Part shown: positions 12,114-24,700 of the stretch, piece by piece
Position numbering within the stretch: the first letter of the stretch is position 1
Layout of the letters: each line of letters begins with the position of its first letter
Assembly (NCBI GenBank): GCA_006176705.1
Contig: QRFJ01000055.1
Location: 1,054,001 to 1,118,000, forward strand
Origin: Cocos nucifera
Lineage: Eukaryota; Streptophyta; Magnoliopsida; Arecales; Arecaceae
DNA length: 64,000 nt
Reading direction: 5' to 3'
Notes under the pieces: generated by a model
What the model was told of the DNA's origin: nothing
The model's database searches: none
What the model saw: the letters and a program-made list of their open reading frames with translations, nothing else
Program-made: the position numbers and the translations under genes

Positions 12114-13888
12114 TTCGATGATAACAAAATTTTGAGTATATAGATAAAAATAAAATTAACATATTTCAACTAACTGATTAGTATAAAATATGAAGTAAGA
12201 ATATCATGAAAGCTCTAAATAATATTTTACATAATTCATATACTCATATTAAAATAATATTTTAATTCATATCAATAAGTATTAAGGTTTCAAGCATGAA
12301 ATTCATTGAGTTTTTTAAGTATTAATTCTTTAAGCTTATACTCAATATACCTCTCCCCCTTTTTGATAATATCAAAAAGCTCATGAAAAAGAATAGAAAA
12401 AATTATTAAAATCAACATAAAGATATTAAATTAAGAGATGTATCAAATTCATAAAATCAAATAAAAAAAATCATTGCCCCTTTTGAATAAATATTTTTTC
12501 TTTTCAAAAATTAGCTTGAATTCAAATATTAAAAACTCTCCTCCTTTTTGAATGAATATGATCTTTTAATCAAAATTTTTAAATATTTACTTTTAAGCTT
12601 TAAGAGAAGCAGAGCTTTTAAAAAGATTTGATCATAAAATCAGGCATAATATGCACTTTAATATTTAATCTTTTTTTTAAAAAATATTTTAGTCAATTAA
12701 GTTTGAAAAAGATATGTATCGAGCAAAGTAAAATAAATAGTATCAAAGCAAAGGATAGTCATATTTTCAAATTTATTACTTTGAATAAAAATTGATTCAA
12801 TACAAATAAATCATAAGGCTTGTGCATTGCATATCAAAAATTCAATATCAAATTTGAATTTTCAAATGAGTTTTAAAATTAAGTTTAGAAATTCATGTCT
12901 TAGAGTAAGAATATAATTTTAATTTAATTTAACTTCAATCAATTTTTAAGGATAATTATGTAAATCAAAATATAAAATCAACATATTAATGATACTACTT
13001 TAAGTAATTTTTAATTATTAAAAATAAGTTATTTATTTGAAACTATTTTAAATCAATAGTACTTTAAATCAAGTTAATTAAACTGAATAAATATATGAAA
13101 GCACAAATTGAGAAGACTATAAGGCATTTGATTGAAAGTTTAAAATCAATACAATAAAGTTCAAAATAAAAAAAATTAATTAAAAATTTAAAATCATAAA
13201 TTTATTAATATTTTTAATCAAATTAAATTAGAAAATATCTCTCTTCATGCTTTTCATACTAATAGCTGGATTAATTTATTTTTCAACTTTCTTCCTATCT
13301 TTATTTTAAAATAAGCATATCTTAAATTTAGATTATTAAATTAAAATATATATATTAATTCTTTAGCATTATTTTTTTTTCAAAATTTGTATGCTTAAGC
13401 TTTATAATTTTTGTTACTCCTCCTTTTTCTTTCAAGTTAAGCATCTTTAATTTGATACTATATTAAATTTTAATTAATACTAATTTAATAATAAATTTAT
13501 CTTAAATAAATTATTCTCTTTATGTCAAGATATTTTCAATCAAGTAGCCTTTTAGGAGTAAAAATTTTACTTTCTTTCCCTATCTTTTAAATTAAGCATA
13601 TTTAATATGAACTTAGCTGATACCAAATTTAAAAATTTAGAATATTTAACTTTTAAATTTAGATTTTTAAATTAAAGTATATTTTTATTTAAAAGATTAT
13701 ATCTTCTTTAATATTTTTTATTTGTTATAAAAAATACATTATGGATTTTACTTACAAATTCAGATCAAGAGTTCTTTCATTTTTTAAAAATATAGATATA
13801 TACATAATTCTCAATTTTAATTAAAAAAACTCTAGACTTCAAAAATTTTGAATAATATAGTCCTGAAAATACTTCTTTTCTTTTAATA
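12114..13888. other. AT-rich non-coding interior of element E
   Basis: Strongly AT-rich, with no open frame of substance and no recognised domain. It occupies the place of pol. No tandem structure is seen by eye. Confidence 0.5.
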
Positions 13889-14212
13889 TTAAAGTAGATT
13901 ATTCAAAAATATATCACAAGAATTTATCTTAAAAAATATAATAGCAAAAATATGACCATGAAAATTTAAATTTAAGACATAGCATATTTTTCTTTTGCCA
14001 AAAGATAAGTTGAATTTTTTAAGCTCTTTGTTTTGTAGCCTTACCTTCTTATGTTCATCCATTAACTCATTGAAGGTTTCATATAATTCATTAAAAGTAA
14101 ATTCAGAGAAGTATTCATGATATACCTCATCATTTTGAGCTATGAGGCAATAACTTGCTATACCTTCCTCCTCTTTCTCATTCTCTTCTTTGCTTTGCTT
14201 CTTCTTAATCAT
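13889..14212 (-). pseudogene. Gag tail remnant of element E
   Basis: A 107-residue frame starts with a Lys/Glu-rich segment, then SYCLIAQNDEVYHEYFSEFTFNELYETFNEL. This corresponds to the gag tail of element D (CLMALDGEVNFEKSSNFTFDELLDAFNNL). The UBN2 core and a zinc knuckle are not recognisable in frame; sequence at 14213-14650 preserves decayed traces of the upstream gag. It is a gene remnant, unlikely to be functional. Confidence 0.65.
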
Positions 14213-14693
14213 TGTTCTCTTTCTTCTTTATTTCTTCTTTTTTTTCTTCTTTTCATCTTTACGGGCCATGAGATATAGGTTGGGGAGAGCTTTTTTTTCT
14301 TCATGAGAGGTTGATTATTCTTTTTGGTTTGATCTTTCATAAGTTATTTCTAATTTCTTTCATATTTGATTTGCTAAAATATATAAAAAAATTATATTAA
14401 ATACATTTATGTCAAATAAACAATAAAGCATGTTCATGGTCTTAGCATTTAGGTGCAATGATTCTTTATCAACAAATGATGCATCATGTGTGTGAGGGTC
14501 ATTGATAATAATCTTTCATAGATTATAGTCACGTGCTTGAATAAAGATTTTTATCTAAGCTTTCCAATAAGTATAATTTAAGCTATCAAATAGTAGGGGT
14601 CGATCAATAGAATGGCCTTTATTAAAAAAAGATTTTATCTTGGATTGCCAAGATCTTTAACTCTTGACGATTAGATCAATAATTAATAATAAC

Positions 14694-14711
14694 GCACCTG
14701 CTCTGATACCA
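14694..14711 (-). promoter_or_regulatory. Primer-binding site of element E
   Basis: The minus strand reads TGGTATCAGAGCAGGTGC, a perfect initiator-methionine-tRNA type PBS, five bases inside the LTR edge at 14717. Confidence 0.9.
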
Positions 14712-14716
14712 CTTAT

Positions 14717-16314
14717 TGCTTAAAAATAGCAACCCAAGAGGAGGAGTGAATTGGATTTATAAAATTTTTGACCAAATTTAATTCTATACAAGTATGTGCT
14801 TTACTTAATTTAATTCAATAAAATTAACTAGTGTATGCAATGAAATCAAGTATAAATGAACTTAAGCAAGATTTAATCCAAATTAGTAAGTAATTAGTAA
14901 TTTAAAGCATGCAAAATAAGTAAAGCTATAAAGAAAAAAGCATAATACAAATGTATAAAAATTTTATAGTGGTGCAACCCTACATCTACGTCCACTCCCT
15001 AAGGTTTTCTTAGAAATTCTAGTATAATCCTACATTACAGTGCATTTGTTTTAACCTGGGATCACAAATAAATCCAATTGATTTTACCAGGCTCATCAAC
15101 CACAATCTTACACCAATAGTTTTTCTGGATCACTATCAACCCAATTGATTTTCTAGGCTCATCAACCAAAACTTATATACTATCCAATTATTGGCTTGGA
15201 CTAGCCTATATCCCAAGTTTCTTTCCTCCTAAAGAAACTTATAAAAAAATAAAAAAATATAAATATAAAAATTTAGCTCAAAACTAATAGCAAAAAGAAA
15301 TTTTTTTGATGTGCAGAGAAGATGCTGAATATGTGCTCTTTGATAGCTTATCTTCTCTTCAAATGATGCTGAGAGACATGCTTGACATATTGTGCAAGAT
15401 GACTCTTGAATGTCCTTTTAATTTGAAGTCAAATCTCTCTCTTTTCTCTTATTTTTGGATATTCAATATAACTTTTTTTCTTGAATGATTTTCTTTCTTC
15501 AATCCTTAACTCTTTATCTAAAATATTTTTTCACTATTTTTATACTTGGGAGTAACTCTTGAGTGAGTTTTGGCTATTAGCAAGCTTGAACTAGCCATTG
15601 GAGTGAAGAATGGCCCATTGAAAAAGTGTAAAAAATTAGCCATTGCAGTCTATCCCAACATTGGGGTTGACACCTTTTCTGCAGGGGTCGATACTTTTTT
15701 ATCTAGAATCAACATCTTATGATCCGGGGTTGATACTTTTTACTCAGATGTCGATACTTTTTTCTCAGATGTCGATACTTTTTTCTCAGGTATCAGTACT
15801 TAGATAGCACTCAAAAATTTAGCTTTCTATTCAATTTCTATGCAACAGAGGTCGACCCATGGGTCGACTCTTTCACTAGGATTGATCCTTTTGTGAGGTC
15901 ATACAAAAATAACATGCCGAAGCATACCAAGCTATCCATTTCAAAAAGGGATGACCTAGGGGTTGACCCTAGGGTTGATTTTTTTGCTAAAACTTGATTT
16001 TCTTTCAAATTTGACGTCCAAAAAGTATGAAATTATCTCTAAAGGATCAAAATTTTTCTATAGTTGCTCTTGAGACTTTCAAAATTTATTTTCTTTTAAT
16101 TTGATGAAATTATAATTTTGCCCTTCTTCAAGGATCTTTATCGATTTAACTTTTTTGAAGCTCTTAACTTGGTGATTTTTATGTGGATCTTTTCTTGGAT
16201 TAATTTTTTTTAATTTGAGCTTCTAAAAAGATCTACATATATTCTTAAAATACATGATTAGTATCATTTATTCTTAATATTTTAAAATCATCAAAATCAA
16301 TCAGTGGGTCAACA
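14717..16314 (-). repeat. 5' LTR of element E (1598 bp)
   Basis: Starts TGCTTAAAAATAGC and ends GGGTCAACA on the plus strand, bounded inside by the PBS and outside by GCTAC. It contains the best-phased run of the TCGA motif, with units starting at 15729, 15750, 15771 and 15792, each exactly 21 bp apart. Confidence 0.87.
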
Positions 16315-16703
16315 GCTACGTCCCGATACTATGAATCCTAAAAACTTTTTCGAAGTCATTCTGAAAGTGCATTTCATAGGATTCAGCTTCATCTTGTACT
16401 TTCAGAGGATGCTAAAGATCTCTTCAAGATCGGCAATATGATTTGATGAAGGTCATTTTTTAACAAGTATTTCATCTACATAAATCTTCATATTGCGATC
16501 GATTTGCTCCTTAAAGATTTTGTTCACTAGATGCTAATAACTAGCACCTGCATTCTTTAGTCCAAATGGCATAACCTTGTAACAATAAAGACCATGGTCA
16601 ATAATAAAATTTTTTTTTTCTCATCTTCTGATGCCATCCAAATTTGATTGTAGTCGAAAAGAGCATCCATGAAAGTGAGGAGCTCATGGCCCGAAGTTGC
16701 ATC
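16315..16703 (-). pseudogene. Gypsy A reverse transcriptase core
   Basis: Minus-strand reading gives SGHELLTFMDA, then YKVMPFGLKNAGASY, VNKIFKEQIDRNMKIYVDE and FLGFIVSGR, the palm of a Gypsy RT in normal order. The catalytic YVDD is YVDE here. Stops such as ASY-stop-HLV replace a glutamine codon. Its upstream continuation lies at 36239 on the far side of Copia 1, and its downstream continuation at 10540 beyond element E. Confidence 0.85.
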
Positions 16704-18905
16704 TATTGGAAATAGTGTTCTAAAGTCAATCATCAGTCTGTTGATGATTGAGCTATTTCATATAATTATATATAAATTATTAATTGAATAAAAGTTATTC
16801 TGACTTTCTCATCATAAATCTTTCATCTTCTAATGAATTCTTATATGTTGTGATGAAGTCCTTAGGACTATTTAGAATCGACAAGAAAGAATTTATCATT
16901 TAGTTCTTAAATAAGTTCATGATCAAATGATATATTTTTACTAAAGGATGACAATATTTATTGAGTATAGATCATTATGTGCCATATAAGTTGATTATCC
17001 TCTTAACCAAGAAGTATGGAGATACTGGTATGGCATGAAGGTGAGATGTAGGGGTACATCTGCACTGAATATGATCGACTTTAGAGCTTTTCTATTGTCA
17101 AAAATTGCTCTGATGGAATATGGGCATAAGTGTCCCTCCGATCTGAGATCACCATAATGACTTTCAAGTAACTCACTATGCTTTGATGTCGGACTATCTA
17201 AATTTCTAATTCAGTGATGAAAGATTTCTGGGTATAGTCAAGTACTTGATAAGTCAGTACGTGAGTCAAGATGGGATTGACCACTCCTGAACTTAGGAGC
17301 TATGTTCAATAGTATTTTAATTTAGCAAAGCCTTAGCCAGGGATGTCCTTGTGAGGGGTCACAGGACTAATTGCTTTGAGACATGATTTGGATGTATCTT
17401 CTAAGGTTGATAGTCAAACCCTAAAGTCATCTTTTGCACAGAGGTCAAAGGGATGAATTATGTAGTAACCATATTCACGTAGGTTCTGAATATTGTGATT
17501 GCACTATTTAGCCTATCTGAATATTGGGTACCATTGCTAGATGGTCACTTTGATTAGTTCAGAAAAATGGTTCCTGTGCTACCAGCTTAGGTTCGAACCT
17601 GCGGGGTCACACACACTAGAGATTTCTATCCGATCTAATGACTAATCAAGAGAAGATTGATTAGTGATTTGATCACTAATTAACTCAATTTAATTGAGTA
17701 ATTATTTTTGGATCAAGACCAATTGAATTGGATTCATTTAGATTTGACTCGATTAGGTTATAAGATGATCTAATCATCAAGGAGGTTTAATCTTAGATTT
17801 GATCAAGGATTTGGCTTGATTAATTTCTGGTTTGATTAGGATTTAATTGAGCCTAATTAAGCCTAAAGAAGTTGGGTTTAATCTAGTCTAATTGGGGCTA
17901 ACCAATTTGGATTGGAATAGTTCATTTGGATGTCAAATAAGAGACTAGTTTAACTAGTCTTCCCATGCACCACATCACTAATTTTTGCACCATCTTTTGT
18001 CTACAAGAAAGAGGTTTCTCATGATGATTCCAATGCAAGGGAGGGCGCACATTCCTCCTTCTCACACGCCTTAAAGATTGGCCTAATCTGGTTATAAATT
18101 TAATTTAAATGGAATTTGAGTTTGAACAGGTAACCTCTTGATCTAAGCTAATCCCACTTGTCTCCCATGTTTATTAGCATCTATAAAATAATTGATTTTA
18201 TGGACATGTACATGGAATATAGAAAAAAGATGAGATGAAAAAAATAGAAAAGAAAGAGAGAAAAGATTTCTCTCGTGCGTGAGTTCCTCCTCCTTTGCAT
18301 GAGAAAATTAGAAAAGAAAGATAGCTCTAGGCGCAAGGGTTTTGGGTGAGTGCATACCCTAGGATCCATACCTAGGGTTTGGGATTCTTGTTATGAGTTG
18401 TGAGGGTCGTGACTTCACAAGATTGCTAGAAGGCCTCCTCTTTTATCTTTTGCATTCATCGGGATCCAGAGAGTTCGAAGATCCCATGAAGAAGATCAAA
18501 TGAGTTTGATCTACATCAGCCAATAAAGATTCTTCATGAGCTAGCACTCAAAAGAAGTTGATCGAGATCCGGGCCTCATGTGGATTATCCATGGAGGCCA
18601 AACACATGTGTGGCTACATCACGGCAATTAGATCTATACCGAGAAGATCAGATTATGGAGATCATCTATCCACGAAAAGGTAACGTGTTCTCAACATGTA
18701 GAAGTAGTAAAATAGTTTTACAGTACTTGCTATTTTATTTTTCAGATATGCGAGCATATATGATACATTAGATCCTATAGCATGTAGGGTTTTTAGATTA
18801 GATCTATAGCTCTTATTATTAATTTGATTAATAATATTTTCACTATGTATATTTTTTGAAAAAGGTTTTTGAAAGTAGAGCTAGAAATCCTGCATGTATT
18901 CTTCA
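16704..18905 (+). repeat. 5' LTR of Copia 1 (2202 bp)
   Basis: Begins TATTGGAAATAG (terminal TG changed to TA) and ends TTCTTCA two bases before the PBS. It matches 27779-28438 plus 33381-34708 and 36021-36233. At 17357-17376 it preserves the empty site of the CACTA insertion found in the other LTR. A 10-bp perfect stem-loop lies at 16726-16751. Confidence 0.88.
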
Positions 18906-18907
18906 AT

Positions 18908-18922
18908 TGGTATCAGAGTGGC
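18908..18922 (+). promoter_or_regulatory. Primer-binding site of Copia 1
   Basis: TGGTATCAGAGTGGC, an initiator-methionine-tRNA type PBS with one C to T change, two bases after the LTR end. Confidence 0.85.
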
Positions 18923-20938
18923 AGATTCTTTGATGTATGATATATGCATATTTTAGATTACTTTTTGGATTAGATCTAAATAATAATCTAATCTAAAAAA
19001 TAAAAATGATGATCGTACGGACTATAGGTTATCCTGCTTTAAGATTTATCCCATATAATGGAGAGGTTATCCTAGGACGTTGCGATCTAGAAAATTGATC
19101 ATAAAAATTTTAGATTCAATCTAATAATTTTTATGATATGTTTGAACATGTTTAATCTAAATTTTATTATGATTTAGTGTTTAGATTAGATCTAAATAGT
19201 TTCATAATTTTTATGTAGAGTACATAGATTTAGATTAAACATGAACAGGATCTTAGGAAGGTTCTATTCGTTGATTGAGTCAGCTCGCTCAGGAATCAAG
19301 CTAGCTCGACTAGCATGCCAGCCATGATACGCTTTCTGGATTGATGTTCTAGCTGGCTCAATTAGGAATCGAGCTTGCTCGGCTTTAATTTAGGCCAACT
19401 CAGATGGGATCCGAGCCTATCTGACGGGAATGTTAGGTTTCTGACTTTTTGCCTGAGTCAGCTATCTAAAAAATCGAGCCAGCTCAGCTTTTGCTCAGGC
19501 CAGCTTAGATGGGATCTGAGCCAGCCCGATTGAGAAGTTGGCTAAAGGTCTAAATTGACTGGTTTTATATGATCTAACCTACATCTAGTACTTGTTTATA
19601 AAATAAGCCAATCCATTTTTGAAATGAGTCAACCTATTTAGTAAAATAATGCTAGGATATAAAGAACCTTTTTAAAAATTTTAAAAAATATTTTTGAAAT
19701 ATTGAACCCCAACCCTCAGCCTTAAACTTAATTAAGAATTAAGTATGATTAATAAGGATCTAGAATTATAAATTAAAGATCCTAAGACATTGATCATAAA
19801 ATTATGAGTTAACCGTGTTAGTAGAATTAGGTCCATTAATTGGATTAGACCTAAGGTTAGTTAAAGAATGGACTAAATTAGAGTAATTAATTAAATCTAA
19901 TCAAATGTTAATTTAGATTAGATCAAGGACTATTTAGATCAAATTACAATAGTTATAGTTGGTCAAGTCCATGCCTTTAATAAGAATCAAATGGACTCGA
20001 TTCGTGGCTATGTGGATGAACCTAAAATTGTTAGGTTGGTCAAATTGAAACTAATGAACCGGATGGTGTCTAAGATTAGTTTGGCAGCTCAGACCAGTGA
20101 TTTTTAATTGAGAGATACTCTCACTGATTCGATCTTTGATAAGTTAATGGCATATCCCTTTCACTGATCTCACTTACCTAGCCATCCCGGTGAACTAGAT
20201 TTTGATTAGACTACTTCATGATTTGAGCTCACTCATGTCAATTAGGTAAATCAGTTTGACTGATTTAGGTGCTCCTAATGCTGGCTTGAATTAGGTCCTT
20301 ATTGATCCAACTTGATGAAGTCAGTGGGAGGATCCAAATTGACTGGTCAATTCTTCTTAAATTTGGTTAATAAAATTTTAAAAATTATTAGGTTCTTAAA
20401 ATGATAAAGTTATGGTGATAACTAAGTCATAGCCTATCATTACATTGAGTGATAATGGATCCATTAGTTTAATAATCATTGGAGGTCCAAAAGTCTAGTG
20501 CTTATTGACTAATGAAGTTATCATTCATAATATGATAATTTGGTCGTGTCTTTCTAATGGTGGTCAGATTGGCAGGCCAAGATCGAGCTGATCATTCGTT
20601 GGTCTGATGCACCAAATATGGTCATGTTAATGATTGGACCTAATTGGATCTTTTCAATGGAGGCCAAAGACTATTGATTAGATTTTTGGGGCAAAATTAA
20701 AATTACTAGAAGTTGTTTGATGAAGCAATTGGTTATGAACCTACCCATAGGTGCATATGGGTTGACCAACCAAAGTTGGGCTCGTGTGTAGCCTATATAG
20801 ATTCTAGTACCTACTAAGAAATTAGGGATAATTCCTCGAATTGGAGGTAGAGGCTACTGATTTGAACAAAATAGTAGAAGAATCTTTAGACTAAAGTCCA
20901 AATCTTTAGATTAAATAATTCATATACTAATTGGATCT
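18923..20938 (+). other. Long untranslated leader of Copia 1
   Basis: About 2 kb without a substantial frame between PBS and gag. At 19280-19530 it holds repeated GAGCCAGCTCGGC-like words, similar to those in the LTR of the element at 54939. Nothing else is recognised. Confidence 0.5.
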
Positions 20939-21505
20939 ATGATCTTTTTCTGTGTAGAAATGGCCACTATCCTATTGCTCCGATCATTGTTGGACAATAA
21001 CAAACTCATGAAACTTAATTTTGATAGCTGGTATCAAAAGTTGAAGATCGTCCTAGAGCATAAACGGATTTTATACGTATTAACTGATTCAGCACCTAAG
21101 AAGCCAACCCCAAATGCTATCTAGGCGATGAGGGATACTTACCAGAAGTGGTTTAATGACCACACCACCATTCGGTGCATTATGTTGATGGCGATGAATG
21201 ATGAGTTCAGCTGCAGGTTTGAGAATGCCCAGTCCAAGGAGATGCTTCAAATGTTAAACAACTTCTTTGGCACACCTTATGACGTTGAAAGGCATAAAAC
21301 TAGTTGTGCCATTTTCAATGCTCGTATGAGAGATAGGGCATCAATCACTAATCATGTATTATACATAATCAAGTTAATTGAATGCCTAAGTAAGCTGGGT
21401 TTTCTCCTACATGAGTAGCTCGGAAAGGATGCAATCCTAAATTCATTGCCCAAGTCCTTCCTTTCCTTACTCATTTCATAATGACAAAGCCTCCAGTGAA
21501 CTACC
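20939..21505 (+). pseudogene. Copia 1 gag, first part
   Basis: Open pieces 20939-21124 and 21128-21418 read as one Copia gag (Retrotran_gag/UBN2 type): LNFDSWYQKLKIVLEHKRILYVL, then RCIMLMAMNDEFSCRFENAQ, MLQMLNNFFG and CAIFNARMRDRASITNHVL. One stop at 21122 and another at 21417 interrupt it. The frame continues to PPVNY at 21505, where a solo LTR is inserted, and resumes at 24386. The equivalent gag in Copia 2 (40802-41401) is intact for 199 residues. Confidence 0.8.
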
Positions 21506-24380
21506 TATTAGAAAATATGTTCTAAGGCCAATCATCTAAGTCATAGATGATTGGAATTAGTATATAAATTATCTAATAATAATAGTTGTTTGGCTAGTTC
21601 ATCATAAAAGTTCTATCTTTCTTAAATGAACTCCTAAATTATGATGACATCCTTAGAACCATAATCAATCGATAAAGAAGAATTTATCGGATGGTTCTTA
21701 AATAGTTCATGATCAAATGATAAGTTATTAATAAGAATGATAACTTATCGAGTGTAGGTCGTTGTATGCCATATCCGTTGGTTGTCCTCGTAATCAAGTA
21801 GTGTGAAGATACTGGTATGACATCCAGGTGAGATATAGAAGTACATCTACACTGAACATGACTAATGTAGCACTCTACTATCAAGAGTAGCTAGCTAAGG
21901 CCAATGGGTATAAGTGTTCCTCCGATCTGAGATCACCATGATGACTTGCAAGCAACTCACTGTATTTTAGTACCAAACTATCTGTATTTTTAATACAGGT
22001 TCGACAGATTTCTAGGTAAGTCAGGTACTTATGAAGTCGATGTGTGAGTCAAGATGGGATTGACTACTCCTGATTAACTTCAGAAAGAGAATGACTTGTT
22101 GTGTTTCAATTTAGCAAAACCTAGGCCTAGGTAATCCTCGTGAGGAGTCACGCAATTTATAAAATTTTGAGACACAATAGAGATAACTTGTATGAGTATT
22201 GACAGTATACTCGAAGTCATCTTGAGCATTATTAGTCATAGACATGAATTATACGGTAACCATAGGCCAAGGTTCTAAGAATATTATTTTGCATACATTT
22301 GACCTATCTGAACATCGGAAACCATTGCTAAATGGTTACTTTGACTGGTACAAGAATTGATTCCTATACTATCAACTTAGGTTCAAATCTATAGGGTCAT
22401 ATACATAAGAGGTTGTAACTTAATTAGATGGTTAATCAACAATTGAGAATCATTCTAAGGTCAAACATTCAACGCGATTGATGTTTGACCTAATGCAAGT
22501 GTTATAGGAGGATCGATTAGTAATTGGATTGCTAATTGGCTCAATTTGATTGAGCAATCAGGCTGAAATCAAGTTTAATTGAATTAGATTCAATTAAAAT
22601 TGGTTTGGACTTAATTAGATTAAGTCTAATTGGTTTATTGGATAAGCCAATTGCAAGAAAAAAATAATTTCTAATTGGACTAGGATTTGAGTGCACCTAA
22701 TTCATAATTGAGTTAGAATTTAAATTAGATTTAAATATTATTTAAACCTAACTTAATTAGGTTACTAGTTGGACTAAGATCATCCATAATTAGGCATGCA
22801 TTAATCTTATTTTAATTGGGTTAAAAATTGGTTTGACCTCATCAATACATGAGAATCCTAGTTAGACTAGGATTCTATGTTTGCTTCCTTGCGCAAATTA
22901 CCTCCAACACCCACCTAATTTTATTTTTAGATTTTTTCTATGATTTCCATTTCTAAGATTGATTTCCCATGCCCCATATCTAGTTTAATTTGAATCAAAT
23001 CTGATTTGACCATTTTTGGAAAGTGGTTTGGGTTTGTTTCTTTTTGAAAGAGTCCCTCTTGACCAAAACTCCTCTTCTCCTCTTGTGCCATTTTTCTCCA
23101 TGCCATATTTATTTTTTGTCACCACTTTTTTCTCTCCTTTTGTGCATGGTTTCCTGGTCTCCATGCAGGAAAAATAGGGGAACGGGCATCCAAGAGTTGG
23201 ATGCCCCAGTGCTTCCTTGTTTGACTAGGTCAAAATGACCTAGTCTCCCTTATTTTATGGTGCCTCCTATTAGATAGGAGGAGGGCATCAAAAATTTCAG
23301 TGTTCCATGAAAAAGAAAGAGGAAAAAGAGGAGAATGGCATGAGGGATGATGGCGCCCAACTTCTTGGAGAAAATCCTTCAATTATGACATCAAAGGTTG
23401 ATGTCTTAAAGAAACAAGGTAAGAGAGAAGATTGTCTTCTCTTGTGATTTAGTTTAAAAATCTTTATGCTTTATTTTTGATCTATTTTTACATGATAAAA
23501 ATCTGAGAGAAAGAGAGAGAGGATGAGGGTGTGAGGATCTGTGCTCCAAGATGTTAGGACATGAAGATCAATTTTAGACATGATCTGATCATGTCCTGAT
23601 GAGAGAAAGAAAAGAAAAGAAGATCTTCTCTTAGGATTTCTTTGAGAACCCTTCTTCTCTATATTTTTGTATAATTTTTTTATGAGAAAAATTAGATTGT
23701 GTGAGATCTAAAAACATGAGAAAGGCCTAGGAGAGAAGGTCTTCCCTTTGTCCTAGCATAAGGATGTTTTCAAGATATCAGTCGTTGATGTCTTGAAAGA
23801 GAAGATTTATTTTTTCTTAGGATCTTTTTAATGTATTTAATTTTTAATTTTTGGAAAATTTAAAGATTGGATTTTTTTTCTAATCCTCTTCTTATTCTTC
23901 ATCTCTTGGAATGTCCAAGAGATTCTAAGAATAAATTTTATATTAACCATCCGGAGGGATCCGCAAGAAGCTAGCACTTTGAGCGGATCTTCATTCGATG
24001 AACCTCTAATTTTATTACAGCCTCGTATGGATCATCTGTAGAGACTGAATGCATGTGCGGCTCTAAAAGCAATAACAAAAATCAACCACAAAATTCTCAA
24101 CCCATTCAAGATAAGAGATTTGGTCTCTTCTTTCACCTAAATATGATCTAGGTTTCAGATGTAGAATCATTCTAGATCTAAGGTATTGATTTGATCAATA
24201 CCAAACCCTTTTATTTTCAGATTTAGAATGCATTATGACATGTTATAGGTCCTAGATGTAGAGTTTAGTAATTAGATTATATGCATTTATAAATTAAATA
24301 GTTTAATTTATAACTTTTGCTACGTTATTTTTCAAAAATTTTTTAAAATTCATGCATGAAATCTTACATATTTTCCAACA
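21506..24380 (+). repeat. Solo LTR inside Copia 1 gag (2875 bp)
   Basis: Begins TATTAGAAAATATG (TG changed to TA) and ends TTTTCCAACA, with flanks CTACC (21501-21505) and TTACC (24381-24385) as TSD. Removing it with one TSD copy restores the gag frame. No PBS, PPT or internal coding sequence is present, so an LTR-LTR recombination product is the simplest reading. The head resembles the Copia 1 LTR, including an 11-bp perfect stem at 21528-21554. It is longer than the Copia 1 LTR, so it is a related but distinct family. Confidence 0.82.
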
Positions 24381-24385
24381 TTACC

Positions 24386-24700
24386 ATGGGTTATTGGGGT
24401 TGCTGCAAAACTTTGAGAAGGATCATTAGCTCCAAAAGAGGTCGGTGAATGTTGTGGGAGGATCTTCTTCTAGTCGATCCTTTAAGAAAGAAAAGAAGAA
24501 TAAGAAGAAGAAGAGCAAGAAGGTACAGCCACATGCTATGATGTTTGCACAGGATCAGACTAAGAAGTGTAAGCCTGACCAAAGCCAGGTAGAGTGCATT
24601 TTTTGCAAGAAGAAAGAGCATTGAAAGTGGAACTGTCCTCAGTACATTGTCACTCTGGATCCGAACAGGTCGAGAAGGAAGCAAGTAGTTGCTACGTAAG
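24386..24700 (+). pseudogene. Copia 1 gag C-terminus with zinc knuckle
   Basis: The reading resumes GLLGLLQNFEKDH, then a Ser- and Lys-rich basic stretch. A CX2CX4HX4C zinc knuckle (CIFCKKKEH, one stop, KWNC) follows at about 24594-24635, where the stop codon replaces the residue after His. The knuckle binds element RNA during packaging. The minus-strand open frame at 24391-24684 is the complement of this repetitive codon run. Confidence 0.78.

Larger units (their letters stand above)
10541..16314 (-). mobile_element. SIRE-like non-autonomous LTR element E
   Basis: Complete element with LTRs at 10541-12102 and 14717-16314, a PBS, a PPT and a TSD (GCTGC/GCTAC). Its internal part is only 2.6 kb and carries just a gag tail fragment, with no protease, integrase, RT or RNase H, so it would depend on a relative for transposition (LARD-like). 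LTRs and gag match element D at 1-4266. It interrupts the RT of Gypsy A just after the palm domain. Confidence 0.88.

Noticed and set aside
18908..18922. tRNA gene fragments at TGGTATCAGAGC sites
   Set aside because: These are primer-binding sites complementary to the tRNA 3' end, each at an LTR edge; no cloverleaf or internal promoter boxes are present.
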